Shown piece by piece: positions 16,327 to 25,600 of a DNA stretch of 64,000 nt. Below the pieces are notes generated by a model. That model was not told where the DNA came from and ran no database searches. It worked only from the letters and a program-made list of their open reading frames with translations. Numbering within the stretch: the stretch's first letter is position 1; the number at the start of each line of letters is the position of its first letter. The position numbers were made by a program, and so were the translations under genes. Origin of the DNA: Methylobacterium longum (lineage in GTDB: Bacteria; Pseudomonadota; Alphaproteobacteria; Rhizobiales; Beijerinckiaceae); NCBI RefSeq assembly GCF_022179385.1, contig NZ_BPQS01000016.1, positions 48,980-112,979 on the forward strand. Direction: 5' to 3'.

Positions 16327-16761
16327 CTCGAAAGCACTCCTCGCGGCGCGGGGACGAAGCCGCTCGCGGCGACCGCGGCCCCCGCGATGGCTGAGTAACC
16401 GATTGGGCTGCCACCGGTTCCGGCACCGTCTGCGCCCTCGAAGACCGCGCGGCACGCCGCTCAGTCCACGTTCAGGCACGGTCCGGCAGAACTGCCAGGC
16501 TTGCGCGCCGCGCGCGCCCCGGATTTCCGTTCGGACCGATCGGAGGCCGCGGGCGCGCGGCGCCGGAACGGAGCCGAAGCGCCTGTCCCGGAACCGCAGG
16601 ACCGCGACTTGACCCGCGCCCGGCTTCACGCTTGGGTTGCCCCGAGACACAACAAAGGATCGCGCAGGGTCCCCGCGCGTTCTGACATATAAGTGAAGTC
16701 CCGATGCAGGCGCGGCGAGATCCTCGACCAGACCCGCGCCCCTGATCCGGAGCCGACCCGA
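16327..16761. other. Divergent control region between stress operon and otsA
   Basis: The 435 bases separate two divergently read units. Besides the minus-strand EcfG-like promoter there is, toward otsA, a TATAAG at 16688-16693 that could serve as a -10 box, but no good -35 at the usual distance. No gene or structured RNA was recognised. The arrangement would let osmotic or general stress control both sides. Confidence 0.45.
16397..16421 (-). promoter_or_regulatory. Candidate sigma-EcfG general-stress promoter
   Basis: On the minus strand, GGAAC (16421-16417), 16 bases, then GGTT (16400-16397). The alphaproteobacterial EcfG consensus is GGAAC-N16/17-CGTT, so this matches at every position but one. 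It lies about 70 bases before the first gene of the small-membrane-protein operon, a gene class commonly controlled by PhyR/EcfG. Confidence 0.6.
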
Positions 16762-18183
16762 GTGGCACGCCTTGTGATCGTATCGAACCGCGTCGCCGTC
16801 CCGGAAGAGGGCGGCAAGGCGGTGGCGGCGGGCGGCCTGGCCGTCGCGGTCAAGGAAGCCTTCACGGCTTACGAGGGGCTGTGGTTCGGCTGGAGCGGCA
16901 CCATCACGGAGGAGCCCTCGGAGGAGCCGACGCTGATCGACCGGGACCGGGTCCAGTATGCGGTCGTCGACCTCTCGCCGCAGGACCATCTGGAGTATTA
17001 TGCCGGCTTCGCCAACCGGGCGCTGTGGCCGATCATGCACTACCGGCTCGGTCTCGGCGCCTTCTCGCGCTCGGATTACGCCGGCTACAGCCGCGTCAAT
17101 CGGACCTTCGCGCGGGCGCTCGCCAAGCTGGTGGAGCCCGACGACATCATCTGGGTCCACGACTACCACCTGCTGCCGCTGGCCGCGGAGCTGCGCGGCC
17201 TCGGGCTCGACAACCCGATCGGCTATTTCCACCACATCCCGTGGCCGGCCGCCGACGTGTTCAACTCGCTGCCGGCGAGCGGCGAGCTGCTGCGCGCCAT
17301 CGTCGACTACGACCTGATCGGCCTGCAGACCGAGGCCGACGTCCAGAACCTGCAGCGCAACCTCGTCGACACCCAGCGGGCGATCCCCCTCGGCGGCGGC
17401 TCGCTGATGGTCGACGGCCGCCGCACCCGGATCCGCGCGTTCCCGATCGGCATCGACGTCGCAGGTTTCAAGGAGGCCGCCGAGAGGGCCAACGCCAACA
17501 AGGTCGTGCGCGAGACCATCGCGGGCCTGCGCACCCGCAAGCTGCTGATCGGCGTCGACCGGCTCGATTATTCCAAGGGCGTGCCCGAGCGGATGGAGGC
17601 GGTGGAGAGCTTCTTCGCCTCCAATCCCGACCAGCGCGGCAACGTCACCTACATCCAGATCACGCCCAAATCCCGCAGCGAGGTGCCGGAATACGAGCAG
17701 CTCGCCCGCGACGTGAACGAGAAGGTCGGCGAGATCAACGGCTCGCTGGGCGACCCGGCCTGGACGCCGATCCAGTACATCACCAAGGCCTATCCCCGCC
17801 CCGTCCTCGCCGGCCTCTACCGGGCGGCCCGTGTCGGCCTCGTCACGCCCATGCGCGACGGCATGAACCTCGTCGCCAAGGAATACGTGGTCGCCCAGTC
17901 CGAGGACGATCCGGGGGTGCTGGTCCTGTCGAAATTCGCCGGCGCCGCCCGGCAGCTGCCCGAGGCGCTGCTGATCAACCCCTACGACCGGTTCGAGGTC
18001 GCCGAGGCGATCCGCGCCGCGCTCTACATGCCGAAGGCGGAGCGGCTGGCGCGCTGGAAGCCGATGGTCGAGCGCATGACCCGCGAGGATGTCGACTGGT
18101 GGGCCCGCAACTTCCTGGCGGAACTCGAGAATTTCCGCACGGTCGAGCGCGAGCCCCCCGCCGCCGCCGCGGCCGCCGAATAG
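16762..18183 (+). CDS. otsA: Alpha,alpha-trehalose-phosphate synthase (UDP-forming)
   Basis: OtsA makes trehalose 6-phosphate from UDP-glucose and glucose 6-phosphate. The 473-residue GT20 protein starts [19 protein letters not shown] and has EGLWFGWSG, the HDYHLLPLA segment, [18 protein letters not shown], the acceptor-site [15 protein letters not shown], and the nucleotide-sugar-site [19 protein letters not shown] chose GTG 16762 with GGAG nine bases upstream because homology starts there; the open frame begins at 16693. It opens the glucan/trehalose locus and glgX follows after 54 bases. No otsB phosphatase gene is in the window. Confidence 0.95.
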   Translation: MARLVIVSNRVAVPEEGGKAVAAGGLAVAVKEAFTAYEGLWFGWSGTITEEPSEEPTLIDRDRVQYAVVDLSPQDHLEYYAGFANRALWPIMHYRLGLGAFSRSDYAGYSRVNRTFARALAKLVEPDDIIWVHDYHLLPLAAELRGLGLDNPIGYFHHIPWPAADVFNSLPASGELLRAIVDYDLIGLQTEADVQNLQRNLVDTQRAIPLGGGSLMVDGRRTRIRAFPIGIDVAGFKEAAERANANKVVRETIAGLRTRKLLIGVDRLDYSKGVPERMEAVESFFASNPDQRGNVTYIQITPKSRSEVPEYEQLARDVNEKVGEINGSLGDPAWTPIQYITKAYPRPVLAGLYRAARVGLVTPMRDGMNLVAKEYVVAQSEDDPGVLVLSKFAGAARQLPEALLINPYDRFEVAEAIRAALYMPKAERLARWKPMVERMTREDVDWWARNFLAELENFRTVEREPPAAAAAAE

Positions 18184-18237
18184 CCGGCGCCGCCCGCTGC
18201 TTCCGCCCGCCGCCACCCGCGTGACCGGACGCCCCGC

Positions 18238-20343
18238 ATGATCGCCGTCGATGACGGGGTGCCGGCGCCCCTCGGCGCCCATTTCGACGGGCGCGGCGTC
18301 AACTTCGCCCTGTTCTCCGAGCACGCCACTGCGGTCGACATCTGCCTGTTCGAGCCGGGGGAGCGGCACGAGACCCGCACGGTCCGGCTGCCCTGCCGGA
18401 CCGACGACGTCTGGCACGGGTACCTGCGCGGGGTGCTGCCGGGCCAGCTCTACGGCTACCGGGTGCACGGCCCCTGGGATCCGGCCTCCGGCCACCGGTT
18501 CAACGCCTCGAAGCTCGTCCTCGACCCCTACGCCCGGGAGATCCGCGGCAGGATCCGCTGGCACGACGCGCTCTACGGGCACCGCCGGGGCCGGGAGGAC
18601 CGGATCGACCGGCGCGACAGCGCCGTCTACATGCCGAAAGGCGTGGTCACCGCCCCCGAGGTGCCCGACCTCGCCCTCAATCCGGTGCGCCGGCCGCTCG
18701 CCGAGACGGTGGTGTACGAGGCGCACGTCAAGGCGCTGACCCGCACGCATCCCGACATCCCCGAGGCGGAGCGCGGCACCTACGCGGCGCTCGCCCACCC
18801 GGCGATCATCGAGCACCTCGTCAAGCTCGGCGTCACCGCCCTGGAACTCCTGCCGATCCAGGCCTTCGCGGACGACCGCTTCCTGGTGGAGAAGGGGCTC
18901 GTCAATTTCTGGGGATATCAGCCCGTCGGCTATTTCGCGCCGGATCCACGCTACCTGGGGGAGGGCGGCCTCGGCGGCCTCAAGGCGGCGGTCCGGGAGC
19001 TGAACGCCGCCGGGATCGAGACCTGGCTCGACGTGGTCTACAACCACACTGCCGAGGGCGACCATACCGGTCCGACCCTGTCGTTCCGCGGCATCGACAA
19101 TGCCAGCTACTACAAGCTGGACCCCGCCGATCCGCGCCGCAACCTCGACTGCACCGGCTGCGGCAACACCTTCGACGCGAGCCACCCGCGGGTGATGCAG
19201 CTCGTCCTCGATTCCCTGCGCCACTGGGTCACCGCCTACGGCATCGCGGGCTTCCGCTTCGATCTCGCCTCGAGCCTCGGGCGGGCGCCGATCGCCTTCA
19301 CGCCGCAGGCGGCCTTCTTCCAGGCGGTGGCGCAGGATCCGGTCCTCGCCCGGATCAAGATGGTGGCCGAGCCCTGGGACATCGGGGAGGGCGGCTACCA
19401 GCTCGGCGGCTACCCGCGGGGCTGGAGCGAGTGGAACGACAAGTTCCGCGACGCCACGCGCGGGTTCTGGAAAGGCGATGCCGGCACCCTCGCCAAGGTC
19501 ACCCAGGGCCTGACCGGCTCGCGGGAGGTCTTCGCCCCGTCGGGGCGCTCGCCGCTGGCCAGCGTCAACTTCATCGCCAGCCACGACGGCTACACGCTGG
19601 CCGACACGGTGTCGTACGAGGCGAAGCACAACGCGGCCAACGGCGAGGACAACCGCGACGGGCATAACCACAACGTCAGCCGCAACTACGGGGTCGAGGG
19701 CGACACCGACGATCCGGCGATCCTGGCGCTCCGCGCCCGCCAGACGCGCAACATGCTGGCCACCGTGATGCTGGCCCAGGGCGTCCCGATGCTGCTGATG
19801 GGCGACGAGCGCTCCCGCAGCCAGGGCGGCAACAACAACGCCTACGCCCAGGACAACCCGACGAGCTGGATGGACTGGGACACCGATCCGGATCCGCGTC
19901 TCACGGACTTCGTCGCCAACCTGCTGGCCCTGCGCCGGGCCCAACCGGCCCTGCGGCGGCGGCGCTTCTTCACCGGCGCGCTGATCGATCCGGACGAACC
20001 CCTGCGCGACGTGCACTGGCTCGCGCCGGAAGGCACCGAGATGGAGGGGCGCCACTGGTCCGACGACGGGCTCCAGGTGTTCGGGATGCAGATCGGCAAC
20101 GACGGCGATCCGGGCGACCGGCTGCTGATGCTGTTCAACGCCGGAGAGGGGGCCTGCACGTTCCGCCTCGCCCCGGTGATCGGCGGGCCGTGGATGCCGG
20201 TCTTCGGCACGGGGGCGCCCGACGGCGCGCTCCCGCCGGATGGGGCCTCGGCCTGCGCGGCCGGCGCCGCCGTGCCGCTGCCCGGCCGGACGGTGCTGGT
20301 GCTCACGGCCCCCGGGACCGAGCACGGGAGCCGGGGCGGGTAG
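18238..20343 (+). CDS. glgX: Glycogen debranching enzyme GlgX (isoamylase-type, GH13)
   Basis: Hydrolyses alpha-1,6 branches of glycogen or limit dextrin. The 701-residue protein has an N-terminal CBM48-like domain (GAHFDGRGVNFALFSEHA), then the GH13 barrel: DVVYNH (region I), nucleophile Asp342 in GFRFDLAS, acid/base Glu378 in VAEPWD and Asp450 in FIASHDGYTL. ANGEDNRDGHNHNVSRNYG and TSWMDWD are typical of GlgX/TreX. In trehalose loci this enzyme trims glucan for TreY/TreZ. The last ~50 residues are Ala/Gly/Pro-rich and may be flexible. It is followed by a 477-base gap before treZ. Confidence 0.94.
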   Translation: MIAVDDGVPAPLGAHFDGRGVNFALFSEHATAVDICLFEPGERHETRTVRLPCRTDDVWHGYLRGVLPGQLYGYRVHGPWDPASGHRFNASKLVLDPYAREIRGRIRWHDALYGHRRGREDRIDRRDSAVYMPKGVVTAPEVPDLALNPVRRPLAETVVYEAHVKALTRTHPDIPEAERGTYAALAHPAIIEHLVKLGVTALELLPIQAFADDRFLVEKGLVNFWGYQPVGYFAPDPRYLGEGGLGGLKAAVRELNAAGIETWLDVVYNHTAEGDHTGPTLSFRGIDNASYYKLDPADPRRNLDCTGCGNTFDASHPRVMQLVLDSLRHWVTAYGIAGFRFDLASSLGRAPIAFTPQAAFFQAVAQDPVLARIKMVAEPWDIGEGGYQLGGYPRGWSEWNDKFRDATRGFWKGDAGTLAKVTQGLTGSREVFAPSGRSPLASVNFIASHDGYTLADTVSYEAKHNAANGEDNRDGHNHNVSRNYGVEGDTDDPAILALRARQTRNMLATVMLAQGVPMLLMGDERSRSQGGNNNAYAQDNPTSWMDWDTDPDPRLTDFVANLLALRRAQPALRRRRFFTGALIDPDEPLRDVHWLAPEGTEMEGRHWSDDGLQVFGMQIGNDGDPGDRLLMLFNAGEGACTFRLAPVIGGPWMPVFGTGAPDGALPPDGASACAAGAAVPLPGRTVLVLTAPGTEHGSRGG

Positions 20344-20820
20344 GGGCCCGGGCCGGGAGGACCGTCGTCGGAGCGCGCGCAGGTCCGGCGCGGGCATCGG
20401 CCGCGCCTTCGGGGCACGATCCCTCCCCATCCCGGGATGCCCGCCTCAGCGGGACCCGATGGCATCCCACAGGCACCGCCCGCGGCCGGAGGGCTCCGTC
20501 AAAACCTCCTCCGAGGTCTCCTTCGAGGTCTCCTTCGGGGTCGCGGCCGCGCTTCGGCCCGTCGGGTGGGCCGTCGAGGGCGCGCGTGCACGCGACGCGG
20601 GTTCCCGGCGGATGGCCGGACCGGGGGCTCTCGCGTCCCCGGCGAGGGAGATCGCGCGCGCAGATCCCGTCGCCCCCGCCGCGTCCCCATTGCCACACGC
20701 CCATCCCGCCATAGCTGCGCTGCGGGAACCGGAACGAGCCCGGGGCCTTCTCCCACCACTGGTAGATCCTGCCGCGCTTGCGCCCCGGTGCGCGCGGCCA
20801 ATGACGAGGACGGTGGCCCG
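20344..20820. other. Intergenic region, 477 bp, with short tandem repeat
   Basis: No convincing gene on either strand. A 12-base unit CGAGGTCTCCTT is repeated at 20512-20523 and 20524-20535, with a degenerate third copy after it. Reading frames remain open across the repeat because of high GC. The treZ promoter is presumably here but I cannot point to it. Confidence 0.5.
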
Positions 20821-22626
20821 ATGCGGCGCGCCCACAGCATGGAATTCGGGGCCGAGATGGTCGAGGGCGGCGTCCGCTTCGCCCTCTGGGCGCCCACCGC
20901 CAAGAGCGTCGACCTCGTCGTCGACGGCATCGACCATCCCCTGCCCGAATCCGGCGGCGGCTGGCGTCGCACCGCCCTGCCCGGGGTGAAGCCCGGCGCC
21001 CGCTACGGCTTCCGCATCGACGGCGACCTCGTCGCCCCCGACCCCGCCTCGCGCTTCCAGCCGGAGGACGTCTCGGGCCTCAGCGAGGTCATCGACCCGC
21101 GCGCCTTCGAATGGTCCGACGAGACCTGGGCCGGGCGGCCGTTCGAGGAGGCGGTGATCTACGAGTGCCATGTCGGCACCGCGACGCCGGAGGGCACCTA
21201 TGCCGGCCTGCAGGCGCGGCTGCCCGACCTCAAGGCGCTCGGCGTCACCGCCATCGAGCTGCTGCCGCTCGCCGACTTCAAGGGCTCGCGCAACTGGGGC
21301 TACGACGGCGTGCAGCCCTACGCCCCCGACGGCGCCTACGGCCGCCCGGACGATCTCAAGCGCCTGGTCGACGCCGCCCACGGGCTCGGGCTGATGGTCT
21401 ATCTCGACGCGGTCTACAACCACTTCGGACCGGCCGGGAACTATCTCCACGCCTACGCCAAGACCTTCTTCACCGAGCGCCACCAGACCCCCTGGGGCGC
21501 GGGCATCAACTTCGACGGCAAGGAGAGCGGCGCCACGGTGCGGCAGTTCTTCATCCAGAACGCCCTGTACTGGCTGGAGGAGTACCGCTTCGACGGCCTG
21601 CGCTTCGACGCCGTCCACGCGATCCTCGACGATTCGCCCCGTCACTTCCTGGCCGAACTCGGCGAGACGGTCCGGAAGGTCTTCCCGGACCGCCAGATCC
21701 ACCTGATGCTGGAGAACGAGGCCAACCAGGCCCGCTGGCTGGAGCGCGACGCCGCCGGCCGGCCGAAGATGCACGACGCCCAGTGGGCCGACGACCTGCA
21801 CCATTGCTGGCACGTCCTGCTGACCGGCGAGGATGCCGGCTACTATAAAAGCTTCGCCGACAAACCGGTCGCGCACCTCGCCCGCTGCCTCGCCGAGGGG
21901 TTCGCCTACCAGGGCGAGCCGTTCGCGACCCTCGATAACCACCCGCGCGGCGAGCCCTCCGGGCACCTGCCGCCCTCCGCCTTCGTGACCTTCCTGCAGA
22001 ACCACGATCAGGTCGGCAACCGCGCCTTGGGCGAGCGGCTCAACCATCTGGCCGATCCGAAGAAACTCGACCTCGCCCGGGCCGGCCTCCTGCTGGCGCC
22101 GCAGATCCCGATGCTCTGGATGGGCGAGGAATGGTCGGCCTCGGCGCCGTTCCTGTTCTTCGTCGACTTCGCGCCGGACGAGGACCTGAACAAGGCGGTG
22201 CGCGACGGCCGGCGCCGGGAGTTCAAGAGCTTCGCGGCGTTCGCGGACGACACGTCGAAGATCCCCGATCCCACCGAGCGGGAGACCTTCGAGGCCTCGA
22301 AGCTCGACTGGTCCGAGCGGGGGCGCTCGCCCCACCGGGAGGTGCTGGCCGAGACGACGCGGCTCCTCGGGCTGCGCCGCGACGTGGTCGTGCCCCTGGC
22401 GAAATCCGGCTACGACGGCGCCGCCGCCACGATGCCGCGCGCGGACGTGGTCGACTGCACGTGGCGCTTCGGCGCCGGCACCCTGCGCTTCGTCGCCAAT
22501 GTCGGGGCGGAGCCGTTCGCCCTCGATTCCAACGGCGCCCGGGTGGTCTGGACCAACGCGCCTGACGGGACCGGACGCGACCTGCCCCCCTGGACCGGCC
22601 TGTTCCTGACGGAGTCCCGCTCGTGA
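20821..22626 (+). CDS. treZ: Malto-oligosyltrehalose trehalohydrolase
   Basis: TreZ releases trehalose from maltooligosyl-trehalose made by TreY. The 601-residue GH13 protein starts MRRAHSMEFGAEMVEGGVRF and has an N-terminal beta-sandwich, then YECHVGTATPEGTY, DAVYNHFGPAGNYL, the nucleophile Asp263 in GLRFDAVHAI, Glu298 in LMLENEAN and Asp396 in LQNHDQVGNRA. GEEWSASAPFLFFVDF is typical of TreZ. ATG 20821 is supported by GAGGA at 20806-20810; ATG 20839 is an alternative. The stop overlaps the GTG start of the malQ-treY fusion, so the two enzymes of the pathway are translationally coupled. Confidence 0.95.
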   Translation: MRRAHSMEFGAEMVEGGVRFALWAPTAKSVDLVVDGIDHPLPESGGGWRRTALPGVKPGARYGFRIDGDLVAPDPASRFQPEDVSGLSEVIDPRAFEWSDETWAGRPFEEAVIYECHVGTATPEGTYAGLQARLPDLKALGVTAIELLPLADFKGSRNWGYDGVQPYAPDGAYGRPDDLKRLVDAAHGLGLMVYLDAVYNHFGPAGNYLHAYAKTFFTERHQTPWGAGINFDGKESGATVRQFFIQNALYWLEEYRFDGLRFDAVHAILDDSPRHFLAELGETVRKVFPDRQIHLMLENEANQARWLERDAAGRPKMHDAQWADDLHHCWHVLLTGEDAGYYKSFADKPVAHLARCLAEGFAYQGEPFATLDNHPRGEPSGHLPPSAFVTFLQNHDQVGNRALGERLNHLADPKKLDLARAGLLLAPQIPMLWMGEEWSASAPFLFFVDFAPDEDLNKAVRDGRRREFKSFAAFADDTSKIPDPTERETFEASKLDWSERGRSPHREVLAETTRLLGLRRDVVVPLAKSGYDGAAATMPRADVVDCTWRFGAGTLRFVANVGAEPFALDSNGARVVWTNAPDGTGRDLPPWTGLFLTESRS

Positions 22627-25600
22627 GCGCCCTGGAACAGCTCGCCGACTTGGTCGGCGTCGCGGCCGGCTACACCGACGCCTTCGGCAAGCCCGTCGAG
22701 ACGCCGCTGGAGGTCCGTGGCGGCCTGCTCGCGGCGCTCGGCTTCGCGGTCGATGACGCGGCGGCGGTGGCCGAGAGCCTCGAACGGGTCGAGAGCCTGC
22801 GCCGCGGCCTGATCCCGCCGCTCCTGCCCGTGGAGGCCCGCCGCGCCGCGCGCGTCCCGGTGCGCCTCCGCGACGGCGCGCCCCACACCCTGGTCTGGCG
22901 CCTCGTGGACGAGCGCGGCACCGCCCGCGAGGGGCGGGCCAACCCGCACGGGTCCGAGCCCGGCTTCGAGCTGCCGCCGCTGACCCCGGGCTACCACCGC
23001 CTCACCGTGCAGGCCGGCCAGACCCGCACGGAATCCTGGGTGATCGCCGCGCCGCAGCGCTGCTGGCGCCCGCGCCCCTACACGGAGGAGGGCGCCTCCG
23101 ACTGGGGCATGGCCGCCCAGCTCTACGGCCTGCGCTCGGGCACCAATATCGGCATCGGCACCTACGCGGATGCCGGCGAGGCCGCCCGGGAGGCGGCCTT
23201 GCGCGGGGCGGCGTTCCTGGGCCTCAGCCCGGTCCACGCCCTGTTCGGCTCCGACCGGACCAAGATCTCGCCCTACTCGCCGTCCTCGCGCCTGTTCCTC
23301 GAGACGCTGTTCATCGCCCCGCGCAACCTGCCGGGGCTCGCCGGGTCCCGGGCCGAGGCGCTGCTGGACGAGCGCGCCGACGCGATCACGGCGCTCCGCG
23401 AGGCGGCGCTGGTCGACCACCAGGGCGTGCACGACGTGCTCGACCCGGTGCTGCGCGCCCTCTGGGCGGAGTCCCCGGCGCGGGCCGGCACCGACGCGGG
23501 CTTCGAGCGCTTCCGCCAGGAAGGCGGCCAGGATCTCGAAGCCCACGCCGTGTTCGAGGCGCTGTCCGAGCATTTCCGCCAGCAGGGCGCCCAGTGGCTG
23601 GGCGACTGGCCGGAGGCGTTCCGTCGCGCCGGCACCGGGGCGGTGCGGAGCTTCGCGGCGGAGAACGCGGAACTGGTCGGCTACCACGCGTGGCTGCAAT
23701 ACCTCGCCGACCGGCAGCTCGCCGAGGCCTCCGCGGCGGCGCTCGGCGCCGGCATGCGGGTCGGGCTATACCGCGACCTCGCGGTCGGCGCCGACCGGGG
23801 CGGCTCCGAGATCTGGTCCCATCCCGAGCGCTTCGCCGACCGGGTGTCGATCGGCGCGCCGCCGGACCTGCTGGCCCCCAAGGGTCAGAACTGGGGCCTG
23901 CCGGCCTTCGACCCGCTGGCGATGGAGCGTGACGGGCTCGCGGCCTTCCGCGCCCTGGTCCAGGCCAACATGCGCCACGCCGGCGCGATCCGCATCGACC
24001 ACGCCTTCCAGCTCGCCCGCCTGTTCCTGATCCCGCTGGGCGCGGGCGCCCAGGCCGGCGCCTACGTGGCCATGCCGTTCGAGCCGATGCTGGCGGTGCT
24101 GCGGCTGGAGAGCCACCGCAACAAGTGCCTCGTCATCGCGGAGGATCTCGGCACCGCCCCGGAGGGCTTCTCCGACGCGCTGATGCGGGCCGGGGTGCTG
24201 AGCTACCGGATCCTCGCCTTCGAGCGCGAGGCCGAGGGCCGGTTCAAGCCGCCCTCCGCCTATCCGCGGGACGCGCTGACCGCCATCACCACCCACGACC
24301 TGCCGACCTTCGTGGGCTGGTGGCGCGGCGTCGACACCGACACCCGCCAGTCGCTCGGCCTCTACGACCAGGATCGGGCCGAGACCGAGCGGGCCGAGCG
24401 CGTGGTCGAGCGCCGCCGCCTCGCCGAGGCACTGGCGGCTGAGCAGCTGCTCCCCTCCGCCGAGCCGCCGGATGCCGCGCCCTTCGAGGCCGCCGCCCGC
24501 TACCTCGCCCGCGCGCCCTCGATGCTCACCGCCGTCCAGTACGAGGACGTGGTCTCCGAACTCGCGCAGGCGAACGTGCCGGGCTCGACGGAGGGCTACC
24601 CGAACTGGCGGCGCAAGCTCGACCGGGACCTCGTGGACATCGCCACCCCCGGCGGCCCGCTGGCGAAGCTCGCGGCTTCCCTCTCGGCGGAGGCGCGGGG
24701 TCCGCGCTCGGGCGCCGCGCGGCTCGCCTCGCCGCCGCCGCGCTCGACCTACCGGCTGCAGTTCCACAAGGACTTCACCTTCGCGGATGCGGGCCGGATC
24801 GTCCCCTACCTGCACCGGCTCGGGATCAGCCACGTCTACGCCTCGCCCCTCCAGAAGGCGCGACCCGGCTCGACCCACGGCTACGACATCGTCGACCACG
24901 GCGCGATCAACCCGGAGCTCGGCGGCGAGGACGGCTTCATCCGCCTCTCCGAGACGCTCCACGCCCACGGGATCAAGCTCCTCCTCGACATCGTCCCGAA
25001 CCACATGGGGGTCGGCGGCGCCGACAACCCGTGGTGGCTCTCGGTCCTGGAATGGGGCTCCCTGTCCCCGTTCGCCGACGCCTTCGACATCGACTGGCAG
25101 CGGCTCGGGGCCGGGCGCAACCTCGTGATCCCGTTCCTCGGCGACCGCTACGGCGAGGCCCTGGAGAAGGGCACGCTGGAGCTGAGGTTCGACCCCGAGA
25201 CGGGCGCCTTCAGCGTCTGGCACTACGAGCACCAGCTACCGATCCGGCCGCTCAGCTACCCGACCATCCTCAACCGGGTCATCGCCGCCATCGGGGCCGT
25301 GGACGACGACACCACCGCGGAGCTGCTCGCGATCTCCGAGCGCCTGCGGGCCATGTCGATCGACACCGACGAGACCCGGAGACGGGGCTTCCCCGAGGAG
25401 GCCGAGGGTCTGAAGCGCCGCCTGGCCGAGATCTACGGCGTGTCGCCGCTGATCCAGGAGGCCACCGCCAGCACGCTGGCCCTGCTCAACGGCTTCAAGG
25501 GCCGCCCGGACAGCTTCGGGCCGCTGCACCGGCTCCTGGAGGCGCAGGCCTACCGGCTGGCCCATTGGCGGGTGGCGTCGAGCGACATCAACTACCGCCG

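Noticed and set aside
15805..20430. A minus-strand open frame of 1541 codons across the stress operon leader, otsA and glgX
   Set aside because: Only its last 173 codons match a real protein type. The rest is antisense to otsA and glgX, whose catalytic motifs are unmistakable, and reads as low-complexity Arg/Gly/Val/Asp sequence caused by the GC-rich third positions.
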